A stretch of 64,000 nt of DNA from Micromussa lordhowensis. Lineage: Eukaryota; Cnidaria; Anthozoa; Scleractinia; Lobophylliidae. The notes below the pieces were generated by a model. It ran no database searches and was not told the DNA's origin. It saw nothing but the letters and a program-made list of their open reading frames with translations. Shown here piece by piece: positions 24,050 to 36,209 of the stretch (position 1 is the stretch's first letter; each line of letters opens with the position of its first letter). The position numbers and the translations under genes are program-made. The stretch spans positions 24,858,834-24,922,833 of the forward strand of contig OZ026598.1 of the NCBI GenBank assembly GCA_964020085.1, in the 5' to 3' direction.

Positions 24050-25660
24050 TTGCACCTAAGCATCCAATCTTAAGCTTTGGCTACAGTCTATTGCGTATAT
24101 ACCAAGGGCACATAGATTGGACCTAACTATCCAATCCCAAGCTATGGCTCCAGTGTATTGCGTATATACCATTGGCAAATAGTTTGGACCTAACTATCAA
24201 ATCCCAAGCTATGGCTCTAGTGTATTGCGTATATACCATTGGCACATAGTTGGACCTAACCATCCAATCCCAAGGTATGGCTCGAGTGTATTGCGTTTAT
24301 ACATAGATTGTACCTAACCATCCAATCTCAAGCTATGGCTCCAGTCTATTGCGTATATAACATTGGCACATAGTTGGACCTAACCATCAAATCCCAAGCT
24401 ATGGCCCTAGTGTATTGCGTATATACCATTGGCACATAGATTGGACCTAACCATCTAATCTCAAGCTATTGCTTTAGTGTATTGCGTATATACCATTGGC
24501 ACATAGATTGTATCTAACCATCCAATCTCAAGCTATTGCTTTAGTGTATTGTGTATATACCATTGGCACATAGATTGGACCTAACCATCCAGTCTCAAGC
24601 TATGGCTCTAGTATATTGCGTAAATGCCATCGGCTCAAAGATTGGACCTAACCATCCAATCTCAAGCTATGGCTCCAGTGTATTTTGTATATACCAAGGG
24701 CAAATAGTTGGACCTAACCATCCAATCTCAAGCTATGGCTCCAGTCTATTGCGTATATACCAAGGGAACATAGATTGGACCTAACCATCCAATCTAAAGC
24801 TATGGATCTAGTGTAAGGCGTATATACCATTGACACATAGTTAAGTCTAATCATCCAATCGTAAGCTATGGCTCTTGCGTATTGCGTATATACCATTGGC
24901 ACTAGTTGGATCTAATCATCCCATCTCAAGCTATGCTCTAGTCTATTGCGTATATACCTAGGGCACATAGATTACACTTAATCATCCAATCTCAAGCTAT
25001 CGCTCCAGTCTATTGCGTATGTACCAAGGGCACATAGAAAGGACCTAATCATCCAGTCTCGAGCTATGGCTGCAGTGGATTGTGTACATACCATTGGCAC
25101 ATAGTTTTTTTTTGTAATTTGTTTATTTTTTATTAGACCACAGACAAGTTACAATACTAAAGAAGTTGATTTGCTAATTACAGTTTACAGCTTATCTAGA
25201 ACTTAAAACTTACCAAGAGCAGAAAAATAAAGAGAAGTTACGATTTACAGAAACACTACTCGGACTGAGTTACTAAAAACAAGAAAACAGTAGTTACAAA
25301 AAAGACTACTTAGAAGGACTAATTTACAATACATTGCTTTCAATCTATGAATAGTTGGATCTAATCATCCAATCTCAAGCTATGGCTCTAGTCTATTGCG
25401 TATATACCAAGGGCACATACATTGCACCTAATCATCCAATCTCATGCTATTCATTAAGACAGATTTCTTCTGTATTCCACTTGGACATACCCATTGGACC
25501 TAAGCAGTTTTTCGCATTCATTGACTCGGATTTTCTTGTGTATTCCACTTGAATATACACATTGGACCTAACTTGCTATTCCCATTCTGTGGCTCTAGTC
25601 TATTGCCTATATACCAGAGAACTAGATTGAACCTGATCATACAATCTTACCCAATAGATG
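24050..25660 (+). repeat. About 69-bp tandem repeat, family 2
   Basis: About 17 copies of CACATAGATTGGACCTAACC, ATCCAATCTCAAGCTATGGC, TCCAGTGTATTGCGTATATA, CCATTGG. Families 1 and 2 share a TTGGACCTAA core and probably have a common origin. The array is interrupted at 25,107-25,354 by an insertion, and mixes with family 1 near 25,440-25,600. Confidence 0.9.
25107..25354 (-). mobile_element. Retroposon tail inserted in the tandem array
   Basis: The array breaks inside a unit after GGCACATAG, with T9 followed by GTAATTTGTTTATT, and resumes after AATCTATGAATAG. A leading T tract is what a minus-strand poly(A)-tailed retroposon leaves. The flanking ATAG may be a short target duplication. There is no ORF; it is probably a LINE or SINE 3' end. 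Confidence 0.5.
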
Positions 25661-25669
25661 TATAACTAA

Positions 25670-27690
25670 AATGATCAATCCATGATTCAGAGCACTAAAG
25701 TTGAAAATATTAACAGCCTAACTGGCGTGCTAAGGAAAATGAATTTAGTATATCGAAATAGCCCCTTTTTTTTAATTGTATAGGAAAAAAAAAGTTAAAC
25801 ATTTTCACCACAGAACTGTTTCAAAAGGGCCTGGTGCTCCTCTCTCGTCAGGTGCATGAAATACTGACTAACTAACGTTCCTTTTATAGGTTGATGGTTC
25901 AAGCATGCTTTATTAAGTATTTGGTTTTGTGCCGGCACGCGTGACTAGCCAGTTCGTTCCTTTTGTGCAGGCTGGTGCCCGCACGCGGTTTAAATATGAT
26001 CAAAACTTTTTGTGTTATGCAAAGGTTGCATCTCTTTGTTACATCTGAATACTACTATTTTAGGTAGGCCGTTTGCTCGCTAAACAACAGTTGCAAAAGG
26101 CACTGCTAGGCAACATTACGCAGAAAATACAGAAGTTATCGTTAAGATGTGAGGAGTTTCAGTTTTCAATGACTGTTTCATCGAAAGTTTGACACAATAG
26201 AGTATTTTATAACAACTGCAGAGATTCTCGCGGGCTTAGTGGCTTATTTTTATAAACAGATCACTACGGATGATGCCGTTGCAGGCAGATGTTAAATACT
26301 TTAACCACCAAACAGTTTGGTGTTTAGCGCTGTTAATACTCGAAAATGAGCGAGAAATTGCATTACGGAAAACGGGACTACTTTAAAGAAATATGCTGTG
26401 ATTAAAACTTACAAGGATGTAATTTTTTATCCAATTAAGCTGGTTTGATTTCTGGGAGTAGTTTCAGGAACCAGTAATCTCACAAATCTGTATGATCCTG
26501 TGTACACCTAGGGCAATTATAATCGCAATTGCGTCTTCAAAGGAATTCGAACCGTGAAAGCCCTGAAATTTCATGTTAGCTAATATGACTTCTTTTGTGG
26601 AGCATTGTTTCAATTGAGAATATACAGAAGAGATCAAACTAAACCGAATTAGCTTCATTCTCAACCAAACTTCAAGGACTAAAAACAACATTACTTTCTG
26701 TAACAAACTTATCAGCAATTATCGCTAAAAAGTTAAAAGCCTACAAATCACGAAAAACTGCCCGAAAACATCGAGAGATAAACTGGGATGCTTTCTGGCG
26801 CTTTGAGAATCACTTTTCGGGAACCGAGAAAAGCACCCGAAAAATTTTCGAGTCTGAGTAGTATACCCGGGAAGTTTTCAGGTCGTTTGAGAAAACCATG
26901 CCGGGTTGAGCTAAGAGCTGAAAACATGAATGCTTGTGCTCACGAGCGCGAGACTCTGGTGTAAAAATAGCGGAGCCTCAGTTTGTGAAATCGAGTACGG
27001 TATACAGCAGATCAGACAAAAATTCTTTCTTCATTTTCGGCTTTGCACAAGCCCTAGTATGTCCAGGTGACACTTCCGACTGTCAAACCACACAAGCACT
27101 CATTTTAGAAGAAATAAAACCTTTGGGATCACGGTGGGCGAAACAAAAAAAGATTAGTTTGAGATATTGAGTACGAATACAGCAGATCAGACAAAATTTC
27201 TCTATTCAGTTAATTCGGAGCAACTACGCCTTTGCTGTTAAACGCTGCCGCGAATAATATTCAGGTTGTTCGCTTATTCTTGGGGAACTTGATTATTCTC
27301 GAATTTGATAGGGCTTTTTTGTCCATTTCCCAAAATCTTAGGTATTTTTGCCATTCAGAAAATTATAGCTGACTTTCTTTCGCTACCCAAAACGACATTT
27401 TTATCGATCCGAATGTAACAGAAATCATCACTCATATCACGAAAATTTGAGGTGACAATTCTCCTAAAACAAAACAGACCTGATTAAAAGCCTACCGAAC
27501 GCATAATTTACCGAAACGATCGGATGGGTGCCCCTGTTGTGAGTCCATGTGACACTTCCGGCTGTCAAACCAAAAAAGCTCTCATTGTCCTGTCCGGCTA
27601 AACCTGGTTTCTATCTTAGTACCAAGTCGAGTTACACATCGGAGCTCGTTGATCTGTGAGCACTACAGTAGTTAGTCAGTCGACCCAATT
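25670..27690. other. 5' flank of the ParB-methyltransferase-like gene
   Basis: No gene is visible. A short copy of the exon-7 acceptor sequence (TGTATGATCCTGTGTACACC) lies near 26,488. Two local duplicates about 480 bp apart share GACACTTCCGACTGTCAAAC (near 27,068 and 27,551). Another pair shares ACAGCAGATCAGACAAAA (near 27,003 and 27,178). The promoter should be in the last few hundred bases. Confidence 0.4.
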
Positions 27691-27699
27691 TTTGTTATC

Positions 27700-30600
27700 A
27701 TGGAAGAAGCCGCCAACGGGCCATGGTATTTTAAACAAAATGAAGATGGTGTTTTCGTTAAGTTAGACGATAAGAGAATTGAAAACAAAAGGAGAAGCTT
27801 GATGGAAGAAGTCCTTGAGGTAAAAGAAGGCCCAAACAGAGCACGGGACAACAACAGCATTGCGGTAAGTTTCTTTCTTTCGTTTTCAACCAATTGCTAC
27901 TTAACTGTTTACGGTAGCTGTACGCTCTCGTGAACTTGAACCAGCATCTTCAACGGCCAGTAATTGAGCGCATCCCGCTTGTAGCTCGTTTAAAAGTTAT
28001 TGGTGTCTTCCGAAGCACAGCCACCGGGTTCGATGCCGAAATAAATATTGTATATGTGCCTTTCAACTTCAAGTTCTACTAGACAACAAATTATGTTCTT
28101 ACAAGAAGCTTCCAGTATGTCATTAGATTATAACGAATCCACAAATTTCACAGATAAAATTCAAGGATTTGACCGCGCCAAGTGGAATCTACAGCATGAC
28201 ATTTGCTCTCAGTACTTTTACCACTGACAAGAATGAGTTCACGCGGAATTTTGTCGGACTCCAGTCCAACGCCAAAGAGTTCGTAAAAAAGTACCGAAAC
28301 ATCACTCGGCCTTCTCCTACTACAACGCCATCAACGAGCCGATCCGATCAAGTCTTAGTCACCGTCAAAGAACCTGAAGAGGCTACGCGGACGCCGGTTT
28401 CCGCGCTGGAGAAAACACCGGTAAAGAAAGCAAAGAGCTCTAAGAGGAAAAGGAAAGCTGCGAGTCAAACACCAGAAGGTGCTGAGCTTCTATCGCCAGA
28501 GAAGCTATCCAAGCCTAATACCCTGGACGAGACCATCGAGGCTCATTTTATAGGTAAGTCGCTATTCTATTTAATAAAATAGCACGTGGACCGGGCACGT
28601 TGTCGGAAGCAACAGTTTCAGTTTTTTTCTTGCTGGCAATGTTGCAGTAGAAATATGCAAGGATTCAGCGACAAAGCTTGCTACATCTTCAGTTTTAAAC
28701 GCAGAGCGCAGAAAACCATGTAACATCTTCCTAACTGAAAGTGTTGTTTTCTAACACACTGTAAAAGACTGCTTTAACGACCGGATGACTATATGCAGCG
28801 ATAACATGATCCTGGTTTCTCGTGTGCGACTCCTCTGAGTAATAATTACGAAAATCGTGAATCGAACATTTCATCATTGCGTAAGTTTTTGACCATCAGG
28901 AGTAGATCGCATAACTGCGTGCATGATATAGACAATCTTGCGATGGGCACCAATGACAATAACAACTATATTCCTGTATTCCTACTTGTAAGCATCGGCC
29001 TCTGGTAAAAGAAAAAGAAAACTTTGCATCGTGCCAAGCTGGCATAGAACTTCAGAAGGCCAGTACATACTAGGCGAATTTTAGTTTATTTCGCAAAAAT
29101 ATTTTCTATCAGCTCCTGTCTATAATGGCGTACAATGATACTTTCCTCAAAATTTCGTTGAGTCATGCCAAAGTTCAAAGCTGTTAAAAATGATAGACTT
29201 TCGTAAAGTCGTTCGCTTCTCGTTCTAAGGGCAGTCACGGCGCGAGAGACTTCAGTATAACTTGCAGCGCGCCAATTTTGCGGAGGAAGTTTTCTCCGGT
29301 GGTTGATATGCAATCGGAAACAGCGTTTTGTAAGAACACGTCAATCAAGCCAGATTACGGGAGTAAAGTTGAAACGCGGGATCTGTTTGGAATGCATACC
29401 CCTTCGAAATGGTTATTTTATTTTGCTCCACGCTCTGTATCTCCTGCAGTGAATACGCGTTCAGTGAAGTACGCAATCACGAATCATATGCTTGAAACTA
29501 TGGTAATTGAGCGTTTATTTGGGTAAAGTCGGACAAATGTAAATATGTTTTCTGTGATAAGACCCTGTTCGCACTAAGGCGAAAATTTGAGTTTTGCGTT
29601 TGAAAATTTTGTAATCACCAGTTTTTTTGTTTTCGCAATCCTGTTCGCACATGAAAATAGGAATTTCTTTAGTGACAGATGTCGTGAAATGTGTGTCGTT
29701 GTCTGTTACGCGCGAAGTTTCCTGTCGAAATGCTACCCTGAATTGTTTTCATGGTATTTTATCGCCTTTTGCTTTTCACGCAGAACCTGCTCTTGTTACA
29801 TCAACAATTAGTTAGAGTTTTGGTTGCTAGGATTCGCCTGTTACTCATTTTAGAGGTTTTAAGGAAGGAACAAAGGATTTTCTCGCCTGACAAAATTTTT
29901 ACAGCCTCCAAAGCTAGTCGACGGAATCATTGAAGTTTCGTAGCGCGTGGAAATCTGATCAACACACGAAAACATTTTGGTTGGTGTTAATTCTTTCTCC
30001 ATAGTTTGTAGCTAAGGCCCTGTTCGCACTAAGACGAACATTTGAGTTTGGCGTTTTCAGAAAAAGTGAAAATTTTGTAATCACCAATGTTTTGTTTTCG
30101 CAACCCTGTTCGCACATGAAGATACGAAATTTTTTTAGTGACAGATAACTTGATCAATTTACATCAAGATGTCGTGAAAATGTGCGTCAGTGTCTGTTTC
30201 CGGTCGAATTTGTGATTAAAAAATGCCCCCCGAAATGTTTTTATGGCACTTTATTGCCCTTTGCTTTTCATGCAGAACCTGTTCTTGCTACATCAACCTT
30301 TAGTTATAGTTTTGGTTGCTAGGCCCGATTCGCCTGTTATGGATTTTGGAGGTTTTAATTCAGCTGCGAAGACACTGTCATCACCTTCGTTTTCACCCGC
30401 ACTTGATATTTCTCCAGCGCCATTTTCCTGGGATCTGCGAATGGGTAGAGATTAATTCCACGATTTACTGAGGCTCTTAATACATGTAATATGTTCCGAG
30501 AGAGAACACTCGCGGGAAGTCATACGGTCACGTTCGCTTCGTATTAAATCCATATGTTGCAAATTTGATGGCCCAATGACGGATGGATGTCAAGGAACAA

Positions 30601-33600
30601 AGGATTTTCTCGCCTGACAAAATTTTTACAGCCTCCAAAGCTAGTCGACGGAATCTTTGAAGTTTCGTTCCGCTTGCAAAAATTTTGGTGGGTGCAAAAA
30701 TTCGTTCGCACTAGAAATGGCTTCGCGTTGACAGATTTTTTGGCAAAACAAACAAAATTTCGCGTAGTACATAAAGATTCAAGTGGAAACTTGCCGCATT
30801 GACGTCATTGGCAGCAAAACGCGCGAAATTGCAGGCGACGATATTGTTCCCATTCCAAACGAGGAAAGTTTCCAGGGGCAGCACCGTAATTTTAACTCAA
30901 AAACTTCATCTCCAAAGCTTGTTCGCGCCTTACTCAACTGATAATCGTAGTATGGGTGTGAAAAGTAGTTTTCACAGCTTGACAGTTTTAGAACACCTGA
31001 AAAAGTTCACTCTTAAATGACGCATTGTCACTGGTCGTTTTCCAGCAGGGGGAAAAAAGCCGATCGCGCTTCGCTTCTGAGCTTGACTTGTAAGCAAGTC
31101 TACTGACAGTTCTGTAGATTTATAAGCCTGCACCAACAGCTAGTTAAGAGTTGTTTTGCAGCAAACAGAAGGTGATCGATCTGTTACATGATTTTGTTGT
31201 TATTAAAAAGTTCTTTCAAGTGCGCAGCCGATTTCCTAAGTGAAAATTTGGTGTACACCAAATTGGTCGAAAATAGTGGTAGAGCAAAACAAATTTTGTC
31301 AAGCTAGTGTGCAGGCAGTCTCCTTCGCAGCCGGTTTTTGGGATGCCACGCAACGCTCGTAACAAAGGAAGCGAGCGTTGCGTGACATCCCAAAAAAACC
31401 CGCTGGGAAAGAAACTACATGTAGTGTGTAGGTTACCTAAGCTAAACAGCTAATGAAAAAACGAGAGGAAATAAACACTGCAATGATAATCATAGATCCA
31501 TTGAACGTCAGGGAATGATTAAATTTTTTTGGTCTCATTATAGGTAAGTTTAATATCAAACTCACTACTTTGCGTGAATGCCCTGCAAAGTGGCTAGACA
31601 GGGCTCTTGATGAGAAGAGAGTCGAAGACATCAGTCGAAGCGTGGCACTGAACCCTGCCATAATCCATAATGGACAGCCATGGTTGGCGATAGCTGATGT
31701 CACCAAAGAAGATGTGACTCGTGATAAATCTATCATAAAAGGGGCGAAACTGGAACTCATTGGAGGCCTTCATCGCCATGCCGCAGTAAAAAAGGTCGGT
31801 AGTATTCTTTCACAGTCACAACGATTTTGAGTTACAAAATGTTTCGCCTTGTTACTGGGAAACTCGAAGCTCCCGTGCCAACTTTGACCTTATTTTACTT
31901 TGCGATGGCTTAAGCTATAAATCATAAACTGTCTGAATTTTTCACCCTTAAATTCACTACCAAGCAGTTTTTTCCACGCGAGGAACATTTCCATGGCAAC
32001 TGCCAAACTTCGAAAATGGCATTCTTTCTATTAATAATCTTAGGTGTTTTGGAGATAGTTATTCTTAGTAAGATCAAGCCGCTGTTGATTTGTATCACAT
32101 TGCGCAGCTTTTCAGTGGTTCTTAAGAAATCTCAAAATTCAAGATGGCGGATCCAAATTATTGTAATAGTTACGCAATTCCGAAAGTATATTTGAGCGAA
32201 ATGATCAAAGCTTTCATACTTAGGATTTGAAAGGGGGCCAAACTTACTGGTGTTAAGGAAGCTTATCTGATCGGTTATTCCAAAAAACTGTGAACAGATG
32301 AACATAAGGAAATGGAAGGAAAGTATTGCGATAATTATAAGCGTGTGAAAAGCAATTTCGCCGTGAAAATTTCCGAATAATCCAACCTTTGAACGAATTA
32401 TCTCTCATCTCGAATCTCTAACTGCAGGTAGCAGCTTTAAATGAGCAAGCCAAAAAGTCCCTAGAGAAAGTGTGGGTGAGCGTATACTCATCCTCACTGT
32501 CCGATGAACAAGTTCGTCGGCTGGCCTCTAGGCACAACACCGACAACACAGGCAGCCAACAGACAAAGTGGATCGAACGTGTTGCGGCGTGCAGAAAGTG
32601 GTTGTACCACATGGAAGGAAAAGATTTTGCGTTGGACGAGACGCCAAAAAGTTCAAAAGACTGGAAAAAGGCTTGCCAAAATATGTACATGGCAAATGAC
32701 AAGGTATTCTTAACTTATAAGTTTGCTAGACTTCATTTAATCGCTCTCGTTACTCCGTTGCGCGGTAAAACATGCCCAGGGAAAGGACGATCCCAGAAGT
32801 GACTGTTTTTCCCTAAGAAGAACCGAGCGAGAACGAATAATCAATACTAGTGAGAATAAAGAGAGTAGAATTACAACGATCCAAGGAAGAAGTATTATTT
32901 ATCTTCATTCATCGGAAGGACGTGCGATCCATGAAAAACGCCCTTTTAATCGAGAGATATTCGAGCGTATACGATCTTAGAATGACTTGATCTTGATCTT
33001 TCCAATTTAGGATGTGAATGCACTTGAACCAACTCTTCAGGCAGCATCTTTGCCCAGGTCTACGTGGGACCTTCTTGCTGAAGTGGCAAAGATGTTTGAT
33101 GCGGGAACTTTGAAGGACTCCAAAAAGGTTAAGCCTTCAAGAAGAAAGTCCAACCCGCAACTAACGCAAAATCAGGTCAGTATCAGTTATGATGAGTACA
33201 GTCGTATAGCTTTCGTCCTGTGAAATTTAACAAATGTAATTACTTGGGCTGGCAACAGATGAATTCGACGAAGGTCGGGGTGGAGATGCCGGAAGTTCAG
33301 TTATCACTTAACACTTTTTTCTCAAGTTGTTAGCAATAAACGTTTCTAGTAAATACTGAGGTAATTGTCTGTAAAAATTGATATTGCTCTTAACTTTATT
33401 CATTCACAATCTTTTTTGTCTTTAAAACAAGGTTGGCATGCCGCTCCAAGGCCTGGAGCAAGCAACCAAGGATGACCTCCTCCGGAAAGTGGTGCAGAGA
33501 AACCTTTCCCTTAAAGAAATGCGGCAAGCTGCCGACAACATCAACAAGAAAAAATATGTTGTTGCTGCATTCCTGAAGTTTACCGGAGAAGAGGATTGGG

Positions 33601-36157
33601 AATCTCTTCAAAAGAGATTTCCACATCATGCCACGGAAGAAAAACTAGCGCAATTTAAAGGTGTCCCGCTAAAGAAAAACAAGGCCTCACCCGTAAGTGC
33701 AAATTATAATTCTTTTTACAATAACAAAATCAATGCGCGCACCCTGATTGGTCAATCTACTATGGTTTATTGTGCTGGTAAACCCATGGAAAAATCGTGC
33801 GTCTACTGAATTATTATATAAAAGCAATAGACCACAAGTTTCTATGGTTTATAGGCTGATAAACCACTTGGGATGTTGGTAGAACACTCGAAGAATTCGT
33901 AAATCACTCGCCTGTACAAGCAGCATGTTTTCATTGGACGTTTTGGCTGAACATTGAAAGATTGTACATCCGTGATGAAGATATAAATACATGGAACGAG
34001 AAAAAAATATATTTTTGGCTTTCTTTACTGTTGAAAAAGGTGTTGGAAGCATTCTTCAAAAGGGCGTTGGCATGGGAAAAGGGAAGCAAAGAGGAGAACG
34101 AAGAAGCAGCAATTTCACTTTCTGATGAGAGAGATGGTGTGTACTTTTACCAGAGTGGACAAGAGATGGGATTACTGTTGGAAGGGCATCCAACAAAATT
34201 GCCCTTGCACCAATTAAGGTCAATAGCCCCAGGACTGAAGGGCTTTGATCTAGTGATCATCCATTTGCATAACGTGAGTACACACATAACATCACTATTC
34301 GCTTACCTTGGGCTCGCGAGCGTTATAGTTATGATCTAGAGTTCGAGTGCTTCGAATAAAAGCACCGCGTTATTGCGTGTTATATAGGACTTAATCGTAG
34401 GAGGAGCATATTGTTACCTTTGCTCCGCTCTTAGGTGCGACGATCTTTTAGGGCACGGAAAGTGCTTAATCAAACAAACAGAACAAAAACAACACAAGTT
34501 TCTTTACCCTTCAGTTTCATAAATATATTTAATACAAGAAATAAAAGGATCATAGCTGGTAAATTTACACAGAGAATTCATAACCATTAATCTAATCTAG
34601 CTGGATGGCTTTTCTGACATAGTGACGAAAAAAGTAGTAATAAGAAAGTAAACAAATAACTAAATGAAACAGACACCTAACGTATGTGTCAAATTTATCG
34701 TTTATATGCAAATAGTGTGTGTGGCATGGTACGCATTAGCCAGAATTAATATAAAAAATCAATGTATAATTTCGTTAAAAACGTCACATTTTATTTGTTG
34801 TCATCGCCAGGACACACAGGAGATGGACTTTAAAAAGTTTTTGATGGCTATCCATGCGGGAAACACCGATGAACTTAACAATTATAACGTCGCCGTCATT
34901 TATGACGAAAATATGTTGGAACTGAATGTACCGGAACTAATGAGGGAAAAATTTAACTGCATACAAAAGGCGTTCTGGTTCGACACAAGAGAACAGAAGC
35001 CGCAAGGTATCTATATTATGAAATAAAGTGGCTTCTTTCTAATTTTCATGAACCCTTCTGACACAAATATGAAATTGGAGCTAACCATATATATAGGACC
35101 AGTCTGAAAAATAAAATGTGAGGAAATTAACACCAATATAAAAAATGCTGTAGTATTTTTTAAATACCTTGCAGTATTAATTTCCTTCAATGATAGCCCA
35201 GTCTCTGTTTGATGGAAAAAATTGCTTACAACGAGAATAAATGAGCTCATTGCAATGTGTTGCGCTTGTAAAACCAAATCTGCTCCTAGCTCATCTACTA
35301 TTTTTTATCGTCATACGGGGTCGGAAAGTTGGTAATGTTACTATGTTGTTATCTGAGAAAAAAATATTAAAAGAAGCGTAAAATTAATAACTTGAAACAT
35401 GATTTGTTTACCAGGACATCTCCTGAAGAACAGCCTCAAGCCCTTAGTTATTGGCCATTGGGCCTCTAGTGGCGTTATAGACGAAGGATGCTGCAATTTG
35501 CAGGGCGAAAACGCTTCAAACGTTTTCCCCTGCAAGGGTATCAGCAGTGAGCCCGCAATTATTCCCGTGGAGCTAGCAGCTACCATTATACGAATGTTTA
35601 GCTTCGAAGGCCAGTGGGTGTTGGATCTGACGAGATCGAATGGTGAGTTCAACTATTTACCAATATATCCGAGGTGAAACCAGGAGCCGGTGGGACGTTA
35701 AGTATCTGTTGTCACTTAAAAGTCACTATCAAGTAAATTAAAGGGTTAAAATAAAACAAGTGAGGAAGCCTGTGCAAAAGTGGTTATCTGAACTTAAAGA
35801 AATTCAAACTAACCTAGAAATAAGCAAGGAAGGTTCAGATCGTACATGATTAAATTAGGACTACAGTAGACGACCGCTAACTAGAACTCATAAAGGAAAA
35901 CAGACAAAGAAAGGAAAGAAGCAAAAATCCCTAATAATTATTATAATTGATCGATCTTATTAGGTGCTGGAATTCAAGCCGGCCTAGGTGCGAACAGAAA
36001 TGTTGTTTGCCTTGAAGTGGACGTCAGCCAGTTGAGAGCAAGCGCTGCAGAGATAGCAACTGCGGCGGCGACGGCACCCGCCAAAGACAAGGAAGACGAA
36101 AGCAACGAAAATGAGGAAAATGAAGAGGGACAAAGTCTAGACGAGGAAGGCGATTAA
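27700..36157 (+). CDS. ParB-like / beta-class DNA-methyltransferase-like fusion, 10 exons
   Basis: Exons: 27700-27864, 28154-28553, 31544-31794, 32428-32703, 33011-33175, 33432-33692, 34040-34273, 34811-35006, 35415-35642, 35964-36157. All junctions are GT-AG and in phase, giving 789 aa. Residues 1-190 are unrecognised, with a basic Ser/Lys stretch. Residues 189-300 are ParB-like: IGGLHRHAAVKK (261-272) matches the GG.HR..A nuclease/CTP-binding motif, then LSDEQVRRLASRHN. Residues about 575-735 follow beta-class N6/N4-methyltransferase order. Motif IV is FDLVIIHLHN (575-584), where active enzymes have DPPY/W. Next come YNVAVIYDENML and KAFWF, and finally WVLDLTRSNGAG (717-728), which corresponds to motif I DPF.GSGT, with a matching acid at LEVD (743-745). 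The C-terminus is acidic. ParB-methyltransferase fusions are known from phages and bacteria. The lost DPPY argues for a non-catalytic DNA- or SAM-binding protein. Confidence 0.85.
29566..30670 (+). repeat. Tandem and interleaved duplication in intron 2
   Basis: About 29,570-29,940 and 30,015-30,430 are diverged copies (CCCTGTTCGCACTAAG, TTTTGTAATCACCA, GCAGAACCTG). A further block (GGAACAAAGGATTTTCTCGC...GCTAGTCGACGG) occurs at 29,867-29,940 and 30,592-30,667. GTTCGCACTA recurs near the unit edges, as in a MITE family. None of it looks coding. Confidence 0.65.
31325..31408. repeat. Hairpin, MITE-like
   Basis: CGGTTTTTGGGATGCCACGC is answered by GCGTGACATCCCAAAAAAAC. The arms are about 28 nt around a 12-nt loop. 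It lies 140 bp upstream of the ParB exon, inside intron 2. Confidence 0.7.
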
Positions 36158-36201
36158 TCTAAAAGTAACTGAATCTACTCGGGGTGTTTACCATTTACTA
36201 T

Positions 36202-36207
36202 AATAAA
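36202..36207 (+). terminator. Polyadenylation signal AATAAA
   Basis: A canonical AATAAA lies 45 bp after the TAA of the ParB-methyltransferase-like gene, as expected for its 3' end. Confidence 0.6.
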
Positions 36208-36209
36208 GT

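Noticed and set aside
26464..26718. Possible alternative last exon (84-codon minus ORF)
   Set aside because: It shares only a short acceptor-like segment with exon 7; the coding part after it is unrelated and lies upstream of the gene's first exon.
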